A stretch of 64,000 nucleotides of DNA from Methylobacterium brachiatum (GTDB lineage: Bacteria; Pseudomonadota; Alphaproteobacteria; Rhizobiales; Beijerinckiaceae), in contig NZ_JAJALK010000010.1 of assembly GCF_020523825.1 (NCBI RefSeq), positions 62,001 through 126,000 of the forward strand, read 5' to 3'. A program made the position numbers and the translations under genes. Positions 19,472-28,592 of the stretch are shown here, one piece after another. Position 1 is the first letter of the stretch; each line of letters begins with the position of its first letter. Under the pieces are notes generated by a model that searched no databases, was not told the origin of the DNA, and saw nothing but the letters and a program-made list of their open reading frames with translations.

Positions 19472-20899
19472 ATGACACAGACCATTCACATCATCGGCGG
19501 CGGCCTGGCGGGATCCGAGGCGGCCTGGCAGGTGGCCGAGGCCGGCCATCGCGCCGTGATCCACGAGATGCGGCCGGTGCGCGGCACCGAGGCCCACCAG
19601 ACCGACGGCCTGGCGGAGCTGGTCTGCTCGAACTCGTTCCGGTCGGACGATGCCGAGAGCAACGCCGTCGGCCTGCTGCACCAGGAGATGCGCAGCTTGA
19701 GCTCGCTGATCATGCGGGCGGCGGACGCGAACCAGGTGCCCGCGGGCGGTGCGCTCGCGGTGGACCGGGAGGGCTTTTCCGCGGCGGTGACAAGGAGCCT
19801 GGAGCAGCACCCCAACGTCACGGTTGTCCGCGGCGAGGTCGAGGGCCTGCCGCCCGAGGCGTGGGGTCCCTGCATCGTCGCCACCGGCCCGCTGACCGCC
19901 CCGGCGCTCGCCGAGGGCATCCGGGCGCTCACCGGCGCCGAGTCCCTCGCCTTCTTCGATGCCATCGCGCCGATCGTCCATCGCGACTCGATCGACATGG
20001 ACGTGGCGTGGTTCCAGTCCCGCTACGACAAGCCCGGGCCCGGCGGCACGGGGGCCGACTACCTCAACTGCCCGATGAACCGGGCGCAGTACGACGCCTT
20101 CGTGGCCGCCCTCGTGGCCGGCGAGAAGATCGGATTCAAGGAATGGGAGGGCACGCCGTATTTCGACGGCTGCCTGCCGATCGAGGTGATGGCCGAGCGC
20201 GGTCCCGAGACCCTGCGGCACGGCCCGATGAAGCCCGTGGGGCTCACCAACCCGCGCGATCCCCTGGTCAAGTCCTGCGCGATCGTGCAGCTGCGCCAGG
20301 ACAACGCGCTGGGCACCCTCTATAACATGGTCGGCTTCCAGACGAAGCTCACCTATGCCGAGCAGGTCCGGATCTTCCGCACGATCCCCGGCCTGGAGCG
20401 GGCCGAATTCGCGCGGCTCGGCGGCCTGCACCGCAACACCTATCTCGACAGCCCGCGCCTGCTGGACGCCACCCTCCGGCTGAAGGCCCGGCCCGCTTTG
20501 CGCTTCGCCGGCCAGATCACCGGCTGCGAAGGCTATGTCGAGAGCGCCGCGGTCGGCCTGATGGCCGGCCGTTTCGCGGTGGCCGAGGCGGCGGGCCGGC
20601 CGCTCAGCCCCCTGCCCCAGACCACGGCGCTGGGCGCGCTCATCGCCCACATCACCGGCGGCCACGTGGCGGCCGACGGCGAGGCCAACGCCCCGCGCTC
20701 GTTCCAGCCGATGAACGTGAATTTCGGCCTGTTCCCGCCCCTGGCCCAGGCGCCCCGCAACGAGACCGGCCGCCGCCTGCGCGGCCCCGAGAAGGCCGTG
20801 CTGAAGAAGCGGGCCCTCACCGACCGGGCTAGGGCTGACCTCGGTGCCTGGATGGCGGGGGCGCAACCCGCGGACTGGAAACAGGCGGCGGCGGAGTAG
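19472..20899 (+). CDS. trmFO: TrmFO, folate-dependent tRNA m5U54 methyltransferase
   Basis: A 475-residue FAD protein that methylates U54 in the T-loop of tRNA, using methylene-tetrahydrofolate as carbon donor. Seen: FAD-binding IIGGGLAGSEAAWQVAEAG at residue 7, the conserved ELVCSNSFRSDDAESNAVGL with Cys52 (the cysteine studied as C53 in Bacillus), DYLNCPMNRAQYDAF, GLTNPRDPLVKSCAIVQLRQ and ITGCEGYVESAAVGLMAGR, followed by ALGALIAHITGG and FQPMNVNFGLFPPL. Length is slightly longer than the typical 435-470. A small stem-loop lies 14 bp upstream, so it has its own promoter or depends on read-through. An inverted copy of the multi-hairpin repeat follows. Confidence 0.97.
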   Translation: MTQTIHIIGGGLAGSEAAWQVAEAGHRAVIHEMRPVRGTEAHQTDGLAELVCSNSFRSDDAESNAVGLLHQEMRSLSSLIMRAADANQVPAGGALAVDREGFSAAVTRSLEQHPNVTVVRGEVEGLPPEAWGPCIVATGPLTAPALAEGIRALTGAESLAFFDAIAPIVHRDSIDMDVAWFQSRYDKPGPGGTGADYLNCPMNRAQYDAFVAALVAGEKIGFKEWEGTPYFDGCLPIEVMAERGPETLRHGPMKPVGLTNPRDPLVKSCAIVQLRQDNALGTLYNMVGFQTKLTYAEQVRIFRTIPGLERAEFARLGGLHRNTYLDSPRLLDATLRLKARPALRFAGQITGCEGYVESAAVGLMAGRFAVAEAAGRPLSPLPQTTALGALIAHITGGHVAADGEANAPRSFQPMNVNFGLFPPLAQAPRNETGRRLRGPEKAVLKKRALTDRARADLGAWMAGAQPADWKQAAAE

Positions 20900-20917
20900 C
20901 GCGGCGAGTCGCGGTTT

Positions 20918-21010
20918 CGAAGGGGCCGGGACCTTTCGCGGGTGCAGGGCTGAAGCCCTGCTGTCGGGCTCCGCCCCGACACCCCGCCAAAGGGCTCGCC
21001 CTTTGAAAAC
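20918..21010 (-). repeat. multi-hairpin intergenic repeat, copy 3 (inverted)
   Basis: Same hairpin order as the other copies but on the minus strand. Reading that strand: CAAAGGGC-GA-GCCCTTTG, then TGTCGGG...CCCGACA with a GGCGGA core, GCAGGGC-TTCA-GCCCTGC, then an AAAGGTCCCGG arm. It lies between two plus-strand genes, so its orientation is opposite to their transcription. Confidence 0.85.
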
Positions 21011-21067
21011 CCCGATGTGCGCATGGCGCTTGCACGGTCTGGGCGCTCAACTCCCGGGGACCGCTGC

Positions 21068-22270
21068 ATGACCGAGATCGATACCGACGCCTTCCTGGCC
21101 GACCTCTATGCTCTGCGCGAGATCGGCCGGTTCCGCACCGGCGTTCACCGCCCGACCTTCTCGGCCGCCGATATGGAATCCCGCCGCTGGCTGATGGCCA
21201 AGCTGGAGGAATGCGGGCTGGAGGCATCGATCGACGGGATCGGCAATGTGCTCGGGCGCCATCGCGGGCCCGGACCCCACCTCCTGGTCGGCAGCCACAT
21301 CGAGACCCAGAACGAGGCCGGCTGGCTCGACGGGGCGCTGGGGGTGGTGGCCGGTTTGGCCCTGGCCCGGGCCGGGCTGCCGGTCGACGTCGTCGCCTTC
21401 GCGGACGAGGAGGGGCACTTCTCGGGCGGCTTCCTGGGCAGCCGCTCGGCGATCGGCGACCTGACCGAGGCCGAGATCGAGGCCGCCCGCAACCGCACCG
21501 ACGGCACGCCGCTGCGCGCGGCCCTCGAGGCCGCCGGACTCGCCGGATTGCCGCGGATGCGGCTTGATCCGGACCGCTACCGGGGCTTCCTGGAACTGCA
21601 TATCGAGCAGGGCACGCAGCTCGAATCCGCCGGCCTGCATCTCGGTGTGGTCAGCGGCATCGTGGCGATCTGGCAATTCCAGATCGTGTTCGACGGCAAC
21701 CAGGACCATGCCGGCGGGACCACCATGGCCGAGCGCCGGGATGCGGGGCTCTCGGCGGTACGCCTGCTCGCGGCGATCGACCGGGAATTCCCGAAACTCT
21801 GCGGCCCGCGCAGCACCTGGACTACCGGGCGGATCACCCTGGATCCCGGCGGCTACAGCATCATCCCGGGCCGCGCCGAGGTGGCCTTCCAGTTCCGCGA
21901 CGTGTCGATCCCGGTGCTGGAGCGCATGGAGGCGTGCCTTGAGGCTCTGGTGCGCGAGTCGAACCGGCGCGAACGTTGCCCCGCCACCCTCACGGCCCTG
22001 TCGAAAGCGATCCCCGCCCCCTGCGACCCGGACCTCATGCGGGCCCTCTCAGAGGCCGCCGAGCAGGTCTGCCCCGGCCGCTGGCAGGTGATGCCCTCGG
22101 GCGCCGGCCACGACGCCCAGAACATCGCCCGGATCCTGCCGGCCGCCATGCTGTTCGTCCCGTCGATCGGCGGCATCAGCCACCATTGGGCGGAGGATAC
22201 CAGCGATGCGGACCTGGCCTTCGGGGTGCGCACGCTCGGCGCGGCGGCGGCTCGGGTGCTGGCGGGGTGA
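21068..22270 (+). CDS. M20 hydantoinase/carbamoylase-family amidase
   Basis: A 400-residue metal-dependent amidase of the group containing N-carbamoyl-L-amino-acid hydrolase, beta-ureidopropionase and allantoate amidohydrolase. Metal and catalytic blocks: GSHIETQNEAGWLDGALGVV near residue 77, VAFADEEGHFSGGFLGSRS near 120, ELHIEQGTQLESAGLHLGVV near 178, QDHAGGTTMAERRDAG near 213, MPSGAGHDAQNIA and IGGISHHWAEDTSDADL at the end. The usual HxDT after the first ligand His reads HIET, a conservative Asp to Glu change at a position that normally polarises the metal site. Start ATG 21068 has no strong ribosome site. Substrate is probably a carbamoyl or ureido compound; the rutABC genes 8 kb away are in a related pathway but not linked. 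Confidence 0.88.
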   Translation: MTEIDTDAFLADLYALREIGRFRTGVHRPTFSAADMESRRWLMAKLEECGLEASIDGIGNVLGRHRGPGPHLLVGSHIETQNEAGWLDGALGVVAGLALARAGLPVDVVAFADEEGHFSGGFLGSRSAIGDLTEAEIEAARNRTDGTPLRAALEAAGLAGLPRMRLDPDRYRGFLELHIEQGTQLESAGLHLGVVSGIVAIWQFQIVFDGNQDHAGGTTMAERRDAGLSAVRLLAAIDREFPKLCGPRSTWTTGRITLDPGGYSIIPGRAEVAFQFRDVSIPVLERMEACLEALVRESNRRERCPATLTALSKAIPAPCDPDLMRALSEAAEQVCPGRWQVMPSGAGHDAQNIARILPAAMLFVPSIGGISHHWAEDTSDADLAFGVRTLGAAAARVLAG

Positions 22271-22345
22271 GCGCCGTGCCTCTGATCGCCGAAGCAACAC
22301 TCCCCACATCCAACCGTTGATCCGCATCAATGCCGGAGGGCGGCC

Positions 22346-22489
22346 ATGCGAATCCGCAAGGAAGCGACGTATGACGGGGTGTGGACCGTGTTCGTCGGCG
22401 AGGGCCTCTGCTTCAGCGATCTGAGCGGGCCGGCCGCCGACGCGCTGGTGGCGGCGTTCGCGCGGCGGTTCGCTGAGGCGGGCGAGTGA
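22346..22489 (+). CDS. 47-aa hypothetical protein
   Basis: ATG 22346 behind GGAGGG (22335-22340), stop 22487-22489. The product begins MRIRKEATYDGVWTVFVGEG and continues with a short Ala-rich helix (AADALVAAFARRFAEAGE). The pattern strand-turn-strand then amphipathic helix resembles a tiny folded domain. It lies 75 bp after the M20 amidase and 3 bp from the convergent acetyltransferase stop. Unknown function; the good ribosome site and codon use argue it is real. Confidence 0.6.
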   Translation: MRIRKEATYDGVWTVFVGEGLCFSDLSGPAADALVAAFARRFAEAGE

Positions 22490-22492
22490 GCC

Positions 22493-23212
22493 TCAGGCGC
22501 CCGGGATCAGCGACTGGATCGGGATCAGGTCCGGGCGGTATTCCTGCATCCCGCCGGCGATCCGCTCTTCCACCGCGTCGAGGAATTTCTCGGGGTCGGT
22601 GATCGAGCACTGGCGCAGGTCCCAGAAGGCGTAGCGCCACCATTGCACCTTCAGGTAACGCTCGATCAGCGCGTCGGGGAAGCGCATCTTCACGACCCGG
22701 GCCGGGCTGCCGGCCACGATCGCGTAGGGCGGCACGTCCTTGGTCACCACCGCCATGGCGCCGATGATCGCCCCGTCGCCGATGGTGATGTCGGGCATCA
22801 GGAAGGCGCCGTGGCCGATATAGACGTCGTTGCCGATGCGCACCCGCTTGGGCCACAGATAGGGGCCGCAGATCTCGTAATCCTCCGCGCGCGGATCCAG
22901 CCGGTCGAACACGGCGGAATGGTGCGTGTAGAACAGCGGCGAGGTCGAGCCGCAATGGACCGGGTGGCTGCCGCGCCCGACCTGGACGCTCTCGCCGATC
23001 GAGCAGTAGCGGGCGATGTCGGCGCCGAAATAATAGCCGCTCACCGCGTAGGAGAACGCCCCCATGGTGAGGCAGTAATCGATCCCCATCCACTTGATGC
23101 TGCAGGGCGGCTCGAAGGTGCAATCCTCCGGCAGGCCGAACGGGGCCGGGTGCAGCACCGAGATGCCGCGCCGGAGCATCTCCTGCTTCATGTCCTCGTT
23201 GACGGAGATCAT
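22493..23212 (-). CDS. hexapeptide-repeat (LbH) acyltransferase, CatB/Vat-like
   Basis: A 239-residue acyltransferase with left-handed beta-helix repeats: GADIARYCSIGESVQVGRGS, VRIGNDVYIGHGAFLMPDIT and IGDGAIIGAMAVVTKDVPPY, ending AIVAGSPARVVKMRF. Position and length fit the CatB-related O-acetyltransferases; the catalytic His is probably in HHSAVF. Its ATG (23212) overlaps the stop of the large glycosyltransferase gene by 4 bp (ATGA), so both are cotranscribed and translationally coupled. O-acetylation of the glycan made by the glycosyltransferases is the likely role; antibiotic acetylation, known for Vat/CatB relatives, is less likely in this setting. Confidence 0.88.
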   Translation of the reverse strand: MISVNEDMKQEMLRRGISVLHPAPFGLPEDCTFEPPCSIKWMGIDYCLTMGAFSYAVSGYYFGADIARYCSIGESVQVGRGSHPVHCGSTSPLFYTHHSAVFDRLDPRAEDYEICGPYLWPKRVRIGNDVYIGHGAFLMPDITIGDGAIIGAMAVVTKDVPPYAIVAGSPARVVKMRFPDALIERYLKVQWWRYAFWDLRQCSITDPEKFLDAVEERIAGGMQEYRPDLIPIQSLIPGA

Positions 23213-26200
23213 GCGGCGTCCTCGTCGAATGGGTTCTTCGCCCCGGCCGGATTCAGGTCCAGGACGTAGTAGTCGCGCATCAGGTCGTCGTACTCGGCCG
23301 CCTGGATCGGCACCGAGAGCTCCCCGGCGCGTGAGATGTCGAGCGCCAGCAACCGGTCGTTGAAGGCGGCCGGATCATGCGCCAGGGCGTAGGGCAGGAC
23401 ATGGCCGTTCGGATAGGCCCGCAGCCGGTCGCCCTGGGCGCCGAGATCGAAGGCCACCACCGGCAGGCCGGTCCGCAGCCCGAGCGTCAGGGCATACGAA
23501 TACGTCTCCGGCCAGATCGCCGGCAGCAGGACCAGGTCGGCGGAAGTCCGCCAGACCAGGTCGAGGGCCTCGTCGTCGCCGGCGTAGCGGCCGGTCTGGC
23601 TCACCCCGGCCCGCTCCAGGCCGCCCGCCAGCGCGGGATCGGAGAAGCCCACGATCGCGAACCGCAGCGGCAGCTTCCGGTCCTGGGCGTCGGTGGCCAG
23701 GGCCTGCAGGAACAGGCCGCCCTTGGTCGCGCTGATCGCGCCGAGCACCGCGACGCGGCGCAGGCGGCCCGGGCGCCTCAGGGCGGTGGAGCGCACGCTT
23801 CGGTCGGCCTCGACATGCGGCCGCACCGCGATCGCCAGTTCCGGATACACGCCGCCGATCCGCCCCGCCGTATCGGCGGACGGCGCGAACACCCGCGCCG
23901 CGCCGGCCAGGAACCGCCCGAACGTGGCCCGCCGCTCCGCCGGATCCGGCTCCTCGTAGCCGTCCGCGTCCGAGGCCAGGCAGTCCCGGCACAGAGGCAC
24001 CGGCGCCAGCCCGCAATAGCGCCCGTCCGGCATCACCAGGTGGTTGCGGTGGCACACCGGCGAGAAGTCGTGCAGCGTCCAGGCATAGGGCCGCCCCGAC
24101 CCGGACACGAGATCCATCAGCGCCTGCGCCGCGTTCCAGCGCAGGCCCGCCAGCGAGTGCACGTGGATCAGGCGCGGCGCCAGCTGCTCGACGAATGCCG
24201 CCACCGCCTCGGCATCGCGCGGCAGGTACAGGCTGTCCAGGCTCGGCAGGTACACGAACTCCCGGCTGCGATACGAGACGTTGACCTGGATGTTCCGGGC
24301 CCGGTCGACCGAGAGCAGCACCACGGCCGTGCCCTCGCGTTTGAGCCGGGCGATCATGTCGTCGATGTGCCGCTGGATGCCCCCGCCCCAGCTATGGGTC
24401 ACGAACAGCACCGCCCGGCCGCGGAAGTGCCGGGCGAGCCGGTGCAGGTCGAGCCGCGCCCGCCCCCGCCGGCCGGGATCGGCCTGGACGAACTGGCCGA
24501 CGAGCGCCGGGTAATCCGGATGCTTGGCGAGCAAGGCCGCCTGGCCCTGGTCGTACTCGCCGCCCGGGTCCAGCCCGAACGAGATCTGCCCGGCATGGTA
24601 GACGTACACGTCCTCGGCCAGCAGGTTCGAAAACCCGGCCTTGCGGGCGCGCATGCACCAGTCGTTCTCCTCGCCGTAGCCCTTGCCGAAGGCGACCTCG
24701 TCGAGGGGGCCGACCGCGTCGAGCGCGGCGGCGGTCATGTAGAGGCAGAACCCGACCCCGGTGGGCACCTCGATGCTGCGGCCGCGGTTGAGCGTGCGGG
24801 CGGCCTGGTCGAGCTCGGGCCGGGGGATCTCCAGCGCCATGGTGTTGTTGGCGTTGAAGCGCGGGTAGCTGCAGATCGTGGCGTTGTTCGACAGCGGCGT
24901 GACGCTGCCCACCGGCGGGCGGCCCCCGGCCTCGGCGGCCTCGGCATGGGGTGTTTCTGCATGGGCGACGAGCCGGTCGAGCCAGTCGCCGAACACCTGG
25001 GCGTCGGAGTTGAGCAGGACCACGGCCTTGCCCTGGCGCAGACTGAGCCCGCGATTGACCGAGCGGACGAAGCCGAGGTTTTCCCGGTTCTCGACGAGGT
25101 GGAACAGGCCGCGCCCGGCGAGGTCCTTGAGGTCGGCGGTGAGGTCCGGGTCGGGGGACCGGTCGTTGACCGCGAGCAGGGTGAACGGGGTCTTCTGCGG
25201 GGCGGCGAGGCAGGCGTGGATGGCGCGTAGGGTCTCGCCGCGGCCCTTGTAGACCGGCATGATCACGACGACCCGGGCCTGGGCCAGGGTGAGGGCGCGG
25301 GGCAGGCCGTCCCAGTCCTGCGGCTCGGGGGCCTCCATGGCCGGCCAGGCTCCGAGATCCTCCGGGCAGCCCATCAGCCCGGCGGCGCGCCCGGTGCGCA
25401 CGTAGTGCAGGAACGGCGATTCACCCGGCGCAAGAAGATGCCCGTAGGTCTCCGCGTAGAACGCGATCGAGAAGGTCTTGCTCGGGTCCCGGCCCTCGTG
25501 CTGGCCGTAGGCGACGAAATGGGCGAGCGGGCCGCCCGCGGCGCCGGCGACGTCGGGATTGCGCTTGGCGTAGAACGCCGCATCGAAATACGGCTCGAAC
25601 AGCCGGGCCTGCTCGGCCAGGGCGTCCGCCTCGGAGGGCGGCGGCCCGTAGCGCGGGTCGAACCGCCCGGCCGCGATGTCGACTCCGTGCAGCAGTGCGG
25701 TGGCGAGATGGTGGACCAGGGGCGCGATGCCGGTCTCGCGCACCCAGGGATGGGCGTCGAGATAGGCGGTCCCGTTGAAATCGGGGCGCGGGTTGCGGCC
25801 CTGTCGCCAGCCGGTGTCGCAATAGTCGCGGACCGCGTCGACATCCTCGGCGAGGCCGTAGCGTTCCCGGTAGAAGGCGTGGTCGAAATGCAGCGCCGCC
25901 AGCCCGGCTTGCAGGTCCAGGGATGCCGCCCGGTCCAGGGGCTCCCGGCCGATCGCGCCGAGCCAGAGCGTGTCCTCCACGGGCGGACGCGCCGGGCGCA
26001 GGCCGCAGACCCGCAGCAGCGCGTCCAGCGTCGAGCGTCCCGGGCCCGGATCGCGCAGCTCCCGCCAGCCGCTTGTGGCGAAGTGCAGATAGGGTGCGGC
26101 CTCCCGCACGTCCGGGTAGGTCGCCCGGTACCAGGCCTCGTCCACGGCCGGGACGTTCAGCCTGTCCGTCCCTGAGAACGGCTGTTTGCCCATCAGCAGC

Positions 26201-27141
26201 GTCTCGGCGACGGTGCGGAAGAACGGGTCGCCGATCACCGCCCGGCTGTCGGCGCGCGCCTGCACGAAGCCGGCCGGGTCGAAATCCTGGCGCGGGCTGC
26301 GCATCGCCCGCCAGCCGCCGCTCACGTAGCTGCGCAGCAGCTCGGCGTCGGACGCGTCGGAAAGCTCCTGGGCCTCCCCCTCGTCCAACCCTTGCCGGTA
26401 ATAGGCGGCGTCGAAATAGGGACCGATCGTCTCGGCCTGAAGCGCGACGAGATCCGCCGGCTCGGGCCGGGCCGGGCCGCCGTGCAGGACGTAATGCACC
26501 AGCGGGTTCTGGGTCGCGTAGGAGATGCCCCGGGTCAGGCAATAGGCCAGGGTGTCGAAGTGCGGCGACGGCTCGCGGCCCTCGCGCCAGCCGGAGGCCA
26601 TGTAATGGGCCACGGGGTCGACACCGGCCGCCCGCAGGTCGGGGTTGTTGGCGAGATAGAACGCCCCGTCCACGAGGCGGCGGGCCAGGCGCTCGGCCTG
26701 TTTCGTGTCGGGCCGGGGCAGGGCACCGCCCTTGGCGCGCTGCGCCGTCACCCAGTGCAGGAACGGGTTGATGCCGGCCCGGGCGAGATACGGCCGTGCG
26801 GCGAGGTAGTCGGCGGTGCAAAAGTCCGGTCGCGGGTCCCGGCCCTCGCGCCAGCCGGCCACGAGGTAGTCCCGCACCGGATCGGCCGTGATGCCGTACC
26901 AGCTCGCGTAGAAGCCGGCATCGACATACGGCTCCAAAGCCGCGACCATGTGGGTCTCGATGTCGTCCCCGGCCTGTTTGCCGACCCACCGGGCGTGCAG
27001 GGCGGCGGGCCTGCCCAGCGGGTCGCTGAGCCGGCGCCAGCCGAGGCGCAGGGCGCGGGCGGAGTCGACGGCGCCGCGCGCGACGGGCCGGCCGATGCGG
27101 CGCTTGAACCGCCCGAAGGTCGGGGGCAAACCGAGGCGCAT
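23209..27141 (-). CDS. giant two-module glycosyltransferase (GT2 + GT4) with N-terminal repeat region
   Basis: A 1310-residue protein. Residues about 65-600 hold at least six diverged copies of a module of roughly 80-100 residues built on (Y/F)xDaxFYxxxxxd...xHYxxxGWREGRdPxxxFd; examples are DAGFYASWYGI...AGWREGRDPRPDF and DGAFYLANNPD...SGWREGREPSPHF. From about 625 a GT2 domain follows: ARVVVIMPVYKGRGETL, VLLNSDAQVFGDWLD with the DxD-type Asp, and GKGYGEENDWCMRARKAG. From about 905 a GT4-like domain follows: VLFVTHSWGGGIQRHIDDMI, IHVHSLAGLRWNAAQ, a four-cysteine insert CHRNHLVMPDGRYCG...CRDC, and LPAIWPETYSYALTLGLRTG near the nucleotide-sugar site. Cytoplasmic; two sugars could be added in sequence. 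It is followed by an overlapping acetyltransferase. Probably involved in surface polysaccharide synthesis. Confidence 0.88.
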   Translation of the reverse strand: MRLGLPPTFGRFKRRIGRPVARGAVDSARALRLGWRRLSDPLGRPAALHARWVGKQAGDDIETHMVAALEPYVDAGFYASWYGITADPVRDYLVAGWREGRDPRPDFCTADYLAARPYLARAGINPFLHWVTAQRAKGGALPRPDTKQAERLARRLVDGAFYLANNPDLRAAGVDPVAHYMASGWREGREPSPHFDTLAYCLTRGISYATQNPLVHYVLHGGPARPEPADLVALQAETIGPYFDAAYYRQGLDEGEAQELSDASDAELLRSYVSGGWRAMRSPRQDFDPAGFVQARADSRAVIGDPFFRTVAETLLMGKQPFSGTDRLNVPAVDEAWYRATYPDVREAAPYLHFATSGWRELRDPGPGRSTLDALLRVCGLRPARPPVEDTLWLGAIGREPLDRAASLDLQAGLAALHFDHAFYRERYGLAEDVDAVRDYCDTGWRQGRNPRPDFNGTAYLDAHPWVRETGIAPLVHHLATALLHGVDIAAGRFDPRYGPPPSEADALAEQARLFEPYFDAAFYAKRNPDVAGAAGGPLAHFVAYGQHEGRDPSKTFSIAFYAETYGHLLAPGESPFLHYVRTGRAAGLMGCPEDLGAWPAMEAPEPQDWDGLPRALTLAQARVVVIMPVYKGRGETLRAIHACLAAPQKTPFTLLAVNDRSPDPDLTADLKDLAGRGLFHLVENRENLGFVRSVNRGLSLRQGKAVVLLNSDAQVFGDWLDRLVAHAETPHAEAAEAGGRPPVGSVTPLSNNATICSYPRFNANNTMALEIPRPELDQAARTLNRGRSIEVPTGVGFCLYMTAAALDAVGPLDEVAFGKGYGEENDWCMRARKAGFSNLLAEDVYVYHAGQISFGLDPGGEYDQGQAALLAKHPDYPALVGQFVQADPGRRGRARLDLHRLARHFRGRAVLFVTHSWGGGIQRHIDDMIARLKREGTAVVLLSVDRARNIQVNVSYRSREFVYLPSLDSLYLPRDAEAVAAFVEQLAPRLIHVHSLAGLRWNAAQALMDLVSGSGRPYAWTLHDFSPVCHRNHLVMPDGRYCGLAPVPLCRDCLASDADGYEEPDPAERRATFGRFLAGAARVFAPSADTAGRIGGVYPELAIAVRPHVEADRSVRSTALRRPGRLRRVAVLGAISATKGGLFLQALATDAQDRKLPLRFAIVGFSDPALAGGLERAGVSQTGRYAGDDEALDLVWRTSADLVLLPAIWPETYSYALTLGLRTGLPVVAFDLGAQGDRLRAYPNGHVLPYALAHDPAAFNDRLLALDISRAGELSVPIQAAEYDDLMRDYYVLDLNPAGAKNPFDEDAA

Positions 27142-27686
27142 CTCAGGGCTCTGCGGGGAAACGTGCGCCGCGTGCCGTCACGAGACGCGGCATCCGGCAG
27201 CCGCCTTCGGGGTCGACGCGGTCGAGGCGCGGGTCTCGGATCGGCTCATGGTCGGCAGCGTCGGGGCGTGCGAGGCGCGGGTGCGGGCCTCGCATTCTTC
27301 GCCCGTCGAACTAACGGAACCGGCGGAGTCCGTAAACCATGGGCCGGCCCGTCCTCGGGCCGCGCGGCTGCGCGACCCGGCATGGCCGCTTGTCGGGGAC
27401 CGGGGCCCGCGATATCGAAACGCCGGCCTCGCGCCCCGTGCCGGGTATCGCAACCGGCACGGGGCGCGAGGTCTATGCTTCACATCGCCTTTTTCCGAAA
27501 GCCGGCAGCCACCTTTCGGGACGATGCTGTATCGGGACCGAATCGACGCCATGCCCCGCCGCGCGGGCTTTCCAGTCCGGCCTTCCCTCGCGAGCGATCC
27601 CTTCGATGCCGCGCCGCGGACCCCTCGACGTCGAACAGGCCGACGCCGTCGCGGTGGGGCGGGTAAGAGCGGCCGGAGCCCGGCCC
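27142..27686. other. 545-bp divergent intergenic region between glycosyltransferase genes
   Basis: Carries repeat element B1 (27427-27531, listed separately). The first 280 bp contain no supported gene. The last 150 bp are open in the frame of the downstream glycosyltransferase but show rare codons (AGA, GTA) and look non-coding. Both divergent transcripts must start here. Confidence 0.5.
27427..27531 (+). repeat. two-copy hairpin repeat, copy B1
   Basis: Starts with a perfect 18-bp inverted repeat, 27427-27444 with 27454-27471, 9-nt loop GTATCGCAA. A second hairpin follows: outer CATCG (27483-27487) with CGATG (27522-27526), inner CCGAAAG (27495-27501) with CTTTCGG (27513-27519). Its sequence is closely related to 36429-36518. 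Confidence 0.8.
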
Positions 27687-28592
27687 GTGCCTGAACCGAC
27701 GCCGGGCCGCCTCATGATCGGCATCACCCTGTTCCGGCCGAGCCCGGACCAGGTGGATCGGGTGCTGGCGCAGGCCGCCTCCGGATGCGCCGGGGTGATC
27801 GCCTTCGACGATGGCGGCCTGACCGAGGCGGATGCGGAGCGCCTCACCCGGGCCGGGGTGACCGTCCTGTCGGCGGGGCGCAATCTCGGCATCGCCGAGG
27901 CGCTCAACCGGATCGCCGCGGCGGCCCGGGCGGCCGGCGCCGAGACCCTGCTGCTGCTCGACCAGGATGCCGAGCCAGAGACCGGGCTGGCCGCGGCGCT
28001 GCTGGCCGCCCGCGAGCGGCTTCGGGCGGCCGCGATCCCGGTCGCGGTCGTGGGGCCGGCCCCTGCCCCCGCCCCCGGCCACAAGGCGCCCGCCTACCCA
28101 CCCCGCCCCGGCGCGCAGGCCTGCGGCGCCCTCCCTCCAGCCTGCGCCCCGGTGCAGTTCCTGGCGACCTCGGGCTCGCTCATCGACCTCGATGCCCTCG
28201 CCCGGATCGGTCCGTTCCGCGCCGATTTCTTCATCGACGGCGTCGAGCTCGAATGGTGCTTTCGCGCCTGGAGCCTCGGTTACGGCTGCTACCTGGCCCG
28301 GGATGTCGCGATCCCGCACCGGGTCGGGGGCGGGGTGATCCGCGGCTTCGGGATCGCGATGCCGCGCCAGCCCCTGTTCCGCATGGCGACCTACCTGCGC
28401 AACGCGGTCTATGCCTGGCGCCTGCCGCACGTGCCCCTGCGCTGGAAGCTCGCCCAGGCCGCCTACCTGCCGCTCCAGGCCGGCCTGTACTGGGCGGATT
28501 CGGGCTGGCGGCCGGCCGTGCTGCTGCGGCTGCTCGGGGCCGTCCGCGACGGCGCCCTCGGGCGCCTCGGCCCGCCCCGGGATCGCGCATGA
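27687..28592 (+). CDS. GT2 glycosyltransferase, rhamnosyltransferase-like
   Basis: About 301 residues if started at GTG 27687 (GGAG 8 bases upstream); ATG 27714 is an alternative without a ribosome site. GT-A features: ITLFRPSPDQVDRVLAQAAS at the N-terminus, ETLLLLDQDAEPETGLAAAL with the DxD-like DQD, VQFLATSGSLIDLDALARIG, and FFIDGVELEWCFRAWSLGYG containing the catalytic ED/EL-E region. Domain order resembles RfbF/WbbL rhamnosyltransferases. Its stop overlaps the next glycosyltransferase start (ATGA), so they are cotranscribed. Together with the divergent giant transferase they probably extend the same surface glycan. Confidence 0.85.
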   Translation: MPEPTPGRLMIGITLFRPSPDQVDRVLAQAASGCAGVIAFDDGGLTEADAERLTRAGVTVLSAGRNLGIAEALNRIAAAARAAGAETLLLLDQDAEPETGLAAALLAARERLRAAAIPVAVVGPAPAPAPGHKAPAYPPRPGAQACGALPPACAPVQFLATSGSLIDLDALARIGPFRADFFIDGVELEWCFRAWSLGYGCYLARDVAIPHRVGGGVIRGFGIAMPRQPLFRMATYLRNAVYAWRLPHVPLRWKLAQAAYLPLQAGLYWADSGWRPAVLLRLLGAVRDGALGRLGPPRDRA

